NCBI RefSeq assembly: GCF_000005505.3
Contig: NC_016133.3
Location: 15,996,001 to 16,060,000, forward strand
DNA: 64,000 nucleotides
Direction: 5' to 3'
Source of the DNA: Brachypodium distachyon
Lineage: Eukaryota; Streptophyta; Magnoliopsida; Poales; Poaceae
Positions within the stretch are counted from its first letter, which is position 1. Each line of letters starts with the position of its first letter. A program made the position numbers and the translations under genes. Below are positions 57,976 through 64,000 of this stretch, piece by piece. Below the pieces are notes generated by a model that did no database searches, had not been told where the DNA came from, and worked only from the letters and a program-made list of their open reading frames with translations.

Positions 57976-57989
57976 TGAGACACCCATGG

Positions 57990-59863
57990 GAGTGGACTGG
58001 TTCTTCAGTTGATGTCGAGGCAGCTCCTTCACCCATGTTCGTAATAGAGACACCTGCAGCAACTGACAGAGTACAAGAGCCATTTCCTGCCGCGGCAGAG
58101 GAGCAGCAGACTCAGTCCAACAACAGCAGCTGTGCTGGATCTGCTACAGTAACTCCTGCTGCACCAGAAAAGCAACCTGAACCAGCAGCGAGGGAGAAAT
58201 TCAAGTCACTTGCAGCAACCCCAATTCAGTTATCATCACCGGCAAGTCTCACTCCCAAGAAACAAGTTGAAACACCAGAAAGTGGCGCGGTGGGCCCACA
58301 AGGAAAGCGATCTCTTGATGAGATTCTTGAGGAAACTGAGCATTGTATGCTAGGTTCAGAAGAGCCAACCATGTTCGTTGAAGCTGAAAAAGAACTGTCT
58401 TGGCAGAGGGCAATGAAGGAGGAGCTGACCTCCATCGTTGACAATGATACTTGGCAGTTGTGTGATTTGCCGAAAGGTCAAAAGGCAATAGGGCTAAAGT
58501 GGGTCTGTAAAGTTAAGAAAGACTCGTCTGGCGCTGTTGTAAAACACAAGGCAAGGCTTATTGCCAAGGGCTATCTTCAGAGGCAAGGGATTGACTATGA
58601 AGAACTGTTTGCGCCGGTAACAAGGCTTGAAACCGTGCGCATGATCCTTGCTTTAGCAGATCAACAGGGTTGGGAAATACATCATATGGATGTTAAGTCA
58701 GCTTTTCTCAATGGGGAATTGCAGGAAGAAGTGTATGCGGCTCAACCACCTGGTTTTGAAGCAAAGAATCAGGAACATAAAGTGTACAAGTTGAAGAAAG
58801 TACTGTATGGGTTGAAGCAGGCCCCTCGGGCATGGAATGCAAAGTTGGACAGCACACTTATGAGCCTTGGTTTTGAGAAATGTCCAGCAGAGCATGCAGT
58901 TTACAAGAGAACCAAAGCAGGGTCGAATTTGCTAGTAGGAGTATATGTTGATGATCTCATTATTTCAAAGAGCAAATGAAGACAATGGTCAGTATGAGTG
59001 ACCTTGGTCTCTTGTCATACTACCTGGGAATTGAGGTAAAGCAATCTTCTCAAGGTATAAAGCTGTCCTATCTGCTTATGCAAAGAAAGTATTGGAGAAG
59101 TGTGGAACGGAATCATGTAATCCAACTCAAGTGCCTATGGAGGTACTTCTCAAGTTAAGCAAGAATAGCACAGCTGAGCCGGTGGATAGTACATTCTACC
59201 GAAGTGTAGTTGGTAGAGTAAGATATCTTGTGCACACTCGGCCAGATATCTGTTACTCGGTGGGAATAGTAGGTTGCTATATGGAGAGACCTACAGCCGA
59301 GCACATGGCCGCAGTCAAGCACATTCTAAGGTACATCAGAGGTACGCTTGATCATGGCTGCTACTACAGAAGAGAGGGAGAGCTGTTACACTTGACAAGT
59401 TATTGTGATAGTGACTTGGCGGGCGATGTGGATGACAGAAAAAGCACTTCGGGTGTACTGTTCTTCCTTGGATCTTGCCCGATCAGTTGGGTATCACAAA
59501 AGCAAAGGGTGGTCGCCCTCTCGTCGTGTGAAGCTGAGTATATAGCTGCAACCACGGCGACATGTCAAGGCATTTGGCTAGATAGAGACTGCTTGCAGAA
59601 TTGTTGGGGACAGAAGTAAGCTCTGTTCGCCTGAAGATAGACAATCAGTCGGCCATATCCTTGAGCAAAAACCCGGTGTTTCATGAAAGAAGCAAGCATA
59701 TAGACACCAGGTACCACTTTGTTCGTGAATGTGTTGAATCAGGACAGGTGGAGGTGACTCATGTGAGCACCGAGAAGCAATTGGCAGACATCCTGACAAA
59801 ATCCATGGGCAAGATCAAGTTCCTGGAGATGAAGGAGAAGATCGGGATGGTGACTGTCAAATA
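57990..59863 (+). pseudogene. Copia polyprotein 3' half: integrase tail, reverse transcriptase, RNase H
   Basis: The frame begins in a Pro/Gln-rich linker after the integrase. It then carries the Copia reverse transcriptase: WVCKVKKDSSGAVVKHKARL, FAPVTRLETVRMILALADQQ, MDVKSAFLNGELQEEVY, YGLKQAPRAWNAKLD and the active site YVDDLIISK (about 58947). It breaks at 58977. Sequence resumes with SDLGLLSYYLGIEVKQSSQG, then RNase H: HTRPDICYSVGIVGCYMERP, TSYCDSDLAGDVDDRKSTSG, VALSSCEAEYIAATTATCQG. After a shift near 59605 come IDNQSAISLSKNPVFHERSK and HVSTEKQLADILTKSM. Three or more frame breaks make it inactive. No start codon belongs to this half; the open frame to its left runs through the CACTA array by chance. 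Confidence 0.9.
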
Positions 59864-59888
59864 AGCACAGCAAGCTTCAGGGAGAGAT

Positions 59889-60364
59889 TGTAAGTTGCAG
59901 CTCGTTGTGTAGTTGTTTTTCCAATTTCTGTCACGTTAATTTCGCTGATTAGTTTGTGTGTGACACGGCAATATGTTGGCTCGTGTCATGCTGGGTCGTT
60001 ATAGAGTTTGTTTGTAATAAGCTTGACACGTGCTTTGTTCACGTGGGGCTCTAGTTTTACTTCCCGTTTTCAGTTAGTTAGACATGCTGCAGATCTGCCG
60101 TGGGATGGTGCGGGTTGTGGATTGGCAGCGCGTAGGAATCGGTCACGATCGCTATGACGTCGTGTACCTGAGAATAAAAGGAAGAGAGCAGAAAAGACGC
60201 AAGGTTGAACGTGTCGCAAAAACACCTGTGTGTATGGTCTCTATCTGTTTTCTGAATTTCGTTTTTGACAGTTTCAGTTCCTGACGGAGAACAGCAGGTT
60301 CGTCCCCAAATCCACCTCATGTAGAGTCCAGATCGCGTTGTGTTTCTTGGCCTGATTTCTAACA
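59889..60364 (+). repeat. Copia LTR (476 bp)
   Basis: It begins TGTAAGTTGCAGC directly after a purine-rich tract (ttcagggagagat) and ends tttctaaCA. Two bases later lies TGGTATCAGAGC (60367-60378), a tRNA-Met primer-binding site. So this single LTR is the 3' LTR of the sequence to its left and the 5' LTR of the sequence to its right. Confidence 0.85.
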
Positions 60365-60435
60365 TCTGGTATCAGAGCCACGGAGGCGAATTGGTGGTGA
60401 GTTTTTCTGGAGAATTTGGCGGCGGCTCTCGGGGA

Positions 60436-61570
60436 GATGACTACCCCACAGAGAGGAGGTGATCTGACGTCGGGCGGTGGAAAGTACACACCACTGGCGA
60501 AGCGGCCAGGAGACGGCGATGGCTCGAGCAGCAGTGGGAGGCGGGGTAGCAACGTCCCGGTCCAGTACCCGCAGCTGACTGAATCGAACTATCAGCTGTG
60601 GCCGGGAAGATGAGGATCCTCCTCCGCCACCTCGGCGTGTGGCAGGCAATCGACGGTACAGGACCTGTTGATGAAGAAGCGGATCATGGCGCGATGACAG
60701 CACTGTCGCAGTCTGTGCCTGACAACGTCATGATGTCGATTATGGCGTGCGAGACCGCGCGGGAGGCGTGGGAGTTGATCCGCAAGATGCGGATCGGCGA
60801 GGACCGAGTCGTGTAGACACGAATCCAATCGCTCATGAGAAATTCGATCGGATTCTAATGCAAGATGGGGAGAACGTGACTGCATTCTCTCGCTGACTGA
60901 ATGCATTGGTCGGCGAGATCCGGTCTCTGGGAGAGAAGCTGCTGGAGTCCAGGGTCGTCCAGCGGCTATTTGCCGCAATGCCGCGGCGGTTCTCCTCCAT
61001 CATCAACACGATTCAGCAGTGGGGCGATGTCAAGAACATGTCGTCTGCAGAAGCAGTTGGGCGCCTGTGGGCGTTCAAAGAGGGCGAGGAGGAATTCCGG
61101 GAAGCGCGCGGTGGCAGCGGCGGCAATGATGATCAGCTGCTACTCGTCACGTGGCGGGGCGAAGAAGGTACATCTCAACCAGTTGACGCGCGGTGATCGC
61201 GGCGACAACGGCAACAATTCAGGCGGCAACTCTGGTGGTAAGAAAAAGAAACACCACAAATTTGATAAGAGCAAAATTAGATGCTTTAATTGTGATGACA
61301 TGGGCCACTTTGCCTCTGAATGCCGTGAACCAAAAAGAGAGAAGGCTAACCTTGCAGCGAGATCAGATGATGATGAGCCAGCACTTCTGCTGGCCGAATT
61401 TTGTGAGCTGACTCAGTCTGTCGATGTGCCAGTCGAGGAGGTCCACCTGAATGAAGAAAGGGTGATACCTAAACAGAAGGGATCTCAGAACATCAGCTGG
61501 TACTTGGATACAGGTGCTAGCAATCACATGACAGGATGTGCTGAGAAGTTTGCTGAATTCTTCCTCCCTC
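60436..61570 (+). pseudogene. Copia gag and protease 5' part, broken
   Basis: ATG 60436 (MTTPQRGGDLTSGGG) opens a gag that reads VPVQYPQLTESNYQLW, then shifts frame near 60603 (KMRILLRHLGVWQAIDG, MACETAREAWELIRKM), has a TAG at about 60815, a shift near 60845 and a TGA at about 60895, and goes on LNALVGEIRSLGEKLLES, QWGDVKNMSSAEAVGRLWAF. A zinc knuckle CFNCDDMGHFASEC (61282-61323) and the protease active site WYLDTGASNHMTG (about 61500) follow. The Copia match stops at about 61560. Gag packages element RNA and the protease cuts the polyprotein; neither can be made intact. Confidence 0.85.
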
Positions 61571-62105
61571 CCCGCCCCTCTCATGACAGGTGCTAGCAAT
61601 CACACCCCGCCCCTCTCTTTCAATTCTTCCTCCCTCCTCGCCCTTCTCTCTCCCTCTTCTTCCCTATTGCAGGTGCATGGCCACGGCAGGGCGCGAGGGC
61701 TACGGCGGGGCGAGGCGCTGCGGCTGCGTGAGGGGCGGCGGGGCGAGGCGCTGCAGCGGCTGTGGTCCGCGGCGTCGGGGCGAGGGGCGGCAGCGGCGGG
61801 ACGAGGCGCACGCGGCAGCAGGTGGCGCGCCCGGCGGCGCGCGCTCTCTCTCCATCTCTCTCGTCGAGCAGCAGCAGGAGGCGAGCAGCAGCGGTGCCGC
61901 CCTCCGCGCGGCCACCTTGATATCTCCGGCGAGCTCTACGCGGCGGAGGGGCTACGGGATTGGCAGGCGCGGCGGGGTAGGTGAGAAGCAGCGGGGGGCG
62001 ACGCTCGCGGCAGCCGGAAACATGACAGGGGAGGTGAGCAGCAGCGGCGGGCGGCGCGCGCGGCAGCCGGCAGCGGGAGAGGGGAGCAGCCGGCCAGGAA
62101 TTTAA
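61571..62105. other. Pyrimidine-rich then GC-rich filler, no recognisable gene
   Basis: It starts with a short repeat of the Copia border (gacaggtgctagcaatcac, also at about 61511) embedded in ccccgcccctctc runs. A splice-like cttccctattgcag|gtgcATGGCC at about 61660-61680 and a GC-rich block follow. Long open frames exist in several phases, all Arg/Gly/Ala-rich. It is probably leader or interior sequence of the CACTA remnant that ends at 62418. Confidence 0.4.
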
Positions 62106-62418
62106 TTGGGACCCGGCTTTTCTTTGCCGGAGGTTGGCCTTCGACAAAGCCTCCTAGCACATGCCCTTCCGTCTACCTCCGTCCGTGATGTGTCTGTTAC
62201 TTTTCTTTGCCGGCGGCCTCTTTTTTGGCCTCCGGCAAAGCCTTTGCCGAAGGGCCCAAGATAAGGCCGTCGACAAAGAGGCCTTTACCGATAGTGCTCC
62301 ATGCCGACGGCCTTTGCCGGTGGTCACGTGGAAAAGCCTCCGGCAAAGGCTTTGCCGGGGGTATTAGGGTCTTTGCCAGAGGCCTTAGGCCGCCGGCAAT
62401 TTGTTTTCCCGTAGTGAG
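62106..62418 (-). mobile_element. End of a second CACTA family (CTTTGCCGG motif)
   Basis: At least eight copies of ctttgccgg/ccggcaaag and variants are packed into about 300 bp, ending ggcaatttgttttcccgtagtg at 62418. On the minus strand this end is CACTACGGGAAAACAAATTG, a typical CACTA terminus. The other terminus is not in the window in recognisable form. Confidence 0.7.
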
Positions 62419-62420
62419 AA

Positions 62421-64000
62421 ACAAAAATCTCACTAAATGGGGTCAAAGCTGTAAAAAAAAAAGTAGAACTTGAGGGTAAAAAATGGAATTCACTCTTAAT
62501 TTTGGTAACTGTTGTGCTCTCCCTGTCAGTTACCAGACATTGGATTTAGATGGCTTGTTTGATGAGTTCGGTGTCCCTGTTGGATCTATGCCCTGCAAGT
62601 AACCTTGGTCTGCCTCTCGGTCTCCGAAAGCCAAGACCCATTGAATTTCAGCCACTTATTGAAAAGATTGCGAGTCGTTCGAAGCCTTGCAAAGGAAAGC
62701 TCATGTCGAGACATGGAAGAATTATTTTGGTCAATTTCTGTGCTTTCGGTAATGACCACCTATTACCTCACATGTTTTGCTCCAAGTGTTTGGGCTATCA
62801 AGAAAATTGACAAGCTTTGCAGAAGCTTTCTTTGGACAGGTGAAAATCAGGCACACTCGGCGGGAAGTGCTTGGTTAGTTGGAGGGGGCGGCCGGGAGAG
62901 CTGCTTGAGAGAGATTGATTCACTGCCTCACTGGCCGACGCCATTGCCAGAGGGAGAAGAAGGGGATAGGAAGAAGGAGAGGAGAGCTACCTTCCTGCCG
63001 CTGGCACCATCCAATTTTGGCAGCGCTTTGCCGCCGGTGAGGATGAGAGCCGCAGCTGGTCTCAACTCTCCGGTCTTACTCTCTCTTTTTCTAAGGACAA
63101 CGTACCAGTGACGGTGTAACTCCCAAGAACCGCCACTGGAGTTTGGCGCCACGTGAGGATGCCCACCAGTGGTGATGGGACCCGCCACTAGAGGTCCACC
63201 ACCAGTTGCGGTCCCGTTTCACTGCCAGTGATGATTGGCGGGGCACCGGCCTGTGTCCCCTGAACAGCCTCCAGTGGTGGTGATGTCTTTGGCCGGCCCG
63301 GTTGAACCGTCACTGGAGAGGGTTCACGAGAGGGGTATTCTCCGATGCAGCATGTGCTCCAAAAATCTACTGAGGTTTGGGTGTCAAAGATCTGCACCTT
63401 TTTAGCAGATCGCTACGACTGAGGTGGCTCTGACTTGCTTGGGATTTCAGAGATCGGCCTTGGACCGTGTGATGATGTCGACCGTCAGCTCTTCACTGTG
63501 TGCACATCTGTTTCGGTTGGCAATGGGGAGCTGATTAGTTTTTGGAAGGACAGATGGATGGACGGCAAACTGCTCTCCTATGGATTTTACGCCGTCTCTT
63601 TTCAAGATTGCGACTAAGAAGAATTGCTCTCTCAAGGACGCAATTGTCAGATCTCTTTGGATGAAAGGTCTTCATCGGATAAATTCCCAGGAGAGCATGA
63701 ACCTCTTCATTAAGCTGTGGCTTTCTCTTCAAGATGTTGTTCTTCAGAATTTTGTGGACTATCATTTGGAAAATCTCCACTAGTGGGACCTACTCTGCTA
63801 GCTCGACGTGTCAGTTTCAGTTCATTGGGAGAATTAAGCACACCCTCTGCTGTCCAGCGTTTGGAGGATCAAGATTGAGGGGAAGATCAAATTCTTCATG
63901 TGGCTTTGTCTTCAAAACAGAAATGGTCCGCTGATCGTCTGGCTGTTCGAGGATGGCCGCACCAAACTCTTTGTTGCTTCTGTGATCAAGAGATGGAAAG
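62421..64000 (+). mobile_element. LINE-A chimera, copy 2, running off the right edge
   Basis: It repeats copy 1 (32637-34061) at high similarity: same broken reverse-transcriptase start (LGLPLGLRKPRPIEFQPLIE with the extra A; extra T before CTGTGCTTTCGG) and the same CACTA-derived insert (about 62870-63345). Unlike copy 1 it keeps the reverse-transcriptase stretch VGNGELISFWKDRWMDGKLL then NCSLKDAIV and SLWMKGLHRINSQESMNLFI, where copy 1 has a CACTA end. It carries on to the zf-RVT part (CDQEME) at the window edge. Confidence 0.85.

Larger units (their letters stand above)
46787..57985 (+). mobile_element. Large CACTA/EnSpm transposon, 3' end missing
   Basis: The 5' terminus is CACTACGCCAGAATGGATTA at 46787, preceded by ACT, which may be the 3-bp target duplication. 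Arrays of AGTGGCGGT and its complement ACCGCCACT lie next to the left end (46800-47300) and at the right (57665-57975), as expected for the subterminal repeats bound by the element's own accessory protein. The interior holds a TNP2-type transposase and a Transposase_24/ULP1-like gene, both broken. The expected inverted 3' terminus (…TCTGGCGTAGTG) is absent: sequence passes into Copia polyprotein at about 57985. Confidence 0.85.

Noticed and set aside
61538..62433. Several open frames around the second CACTA end
   Set aside because: Low-complexity frames on both strands, some made of the CTTTGCCGG motif itself.
32637..64000. The two similar blocks as LTRs of one 30-kb retrotransposon
   Set aside because: They contain LINE reverse-transcriptase codons and CACTA motifs, have no TG...CA ends, no primer site beside them, and the DNA between belongs to many unrelated elements.
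1..64000. tRNA, rRNA, CRISPR or bacterial-type features
   Set aside because: None seen; the sequence is plant nuclear DNA and no cloverleaf or spaced-repeat array was found by eye, though a covariance-model search was not possible.

Overview
This is nuclear DNA of a grass, most likely Oryza or a close relative. The pointers are intron-rich genes with GT-AG junctions, GC-rich 5' exons beside AT-rich spacers, many Stowaway-type MITEs with CTCCCTCCGTCC-like ends and TA target duplications, a Tourist-type MITE, CACTA/EnSpm elements, L1-type LINEs, a Copia element, and rice-like gene families (F-box-associated, DUF295, CRPK1-type kinase, PsbR, multi-KH protein). Species assignment is inference.

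Bases 1-21,000 are gene space. In order they hold: an unidentified GC-rich leader on the minus strand; a two-exon gene for a small secreted cysteine-rich peptide, with a decayed duplicate downstream; a complete six-exon CRPK1-like cytoplasmic receptor-like kinase (minus); a complete seven-coding-exon five-KH RNA-binding protein of the HEN4/PEPPER type (plus); and a five-exon PsbR gene (photosystem II 10 kDa protein, plus). MITEs lie in introns and spacers.

Bases 21,000-32,600 are AT-rich spacer with several local direct duplications. They contain a cluster of three decaying F-box-associated genes that lack the F-box itself, and one orphan exon of an LRK10L/WAK-type receptor ectodomain.

Bases 32,600-64,000 are a nested transposon cluster. 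LINE-B (34062-41455, exact 13-bp target duplication) sits inside an older chimeric LINE-A. LINE-A carries a CACTA-derived insert, and a second copy of the same chimera with the same frameshifts ends the window (62421-64000). LINE-C (11-bp duplication) is interrupted by a 1.34-kb TRIM-like element with two 306-bp LTRs and a GGGTA duplication. A DUF295 pseudogene and a roughly 300-bp-armed inverted repeat lead up to a large CACTA element (46787 to about 57985). That element encodes a broken TNP2 transposase and a broken Transposase_24/ULP1-like protein, with arrays of an AGTGGCGGT motif at both ends and also internally ahead of a second TATA box. Its expected 3' terminus is missing; it runs into a Copia element in permuted order (RT/RNase H - LTR - gag/protease), followed by the end of a different CACTA family with a CTTTGCCGG motif.

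The intact cellular genes are the cysteine-rich peptide, the kinase, the KH protein and PsbR. Almost every other coding-like stretch is mobile DNA or a broken gene. All exon models come from reading frames and splice sites only, with no transcript evidence.
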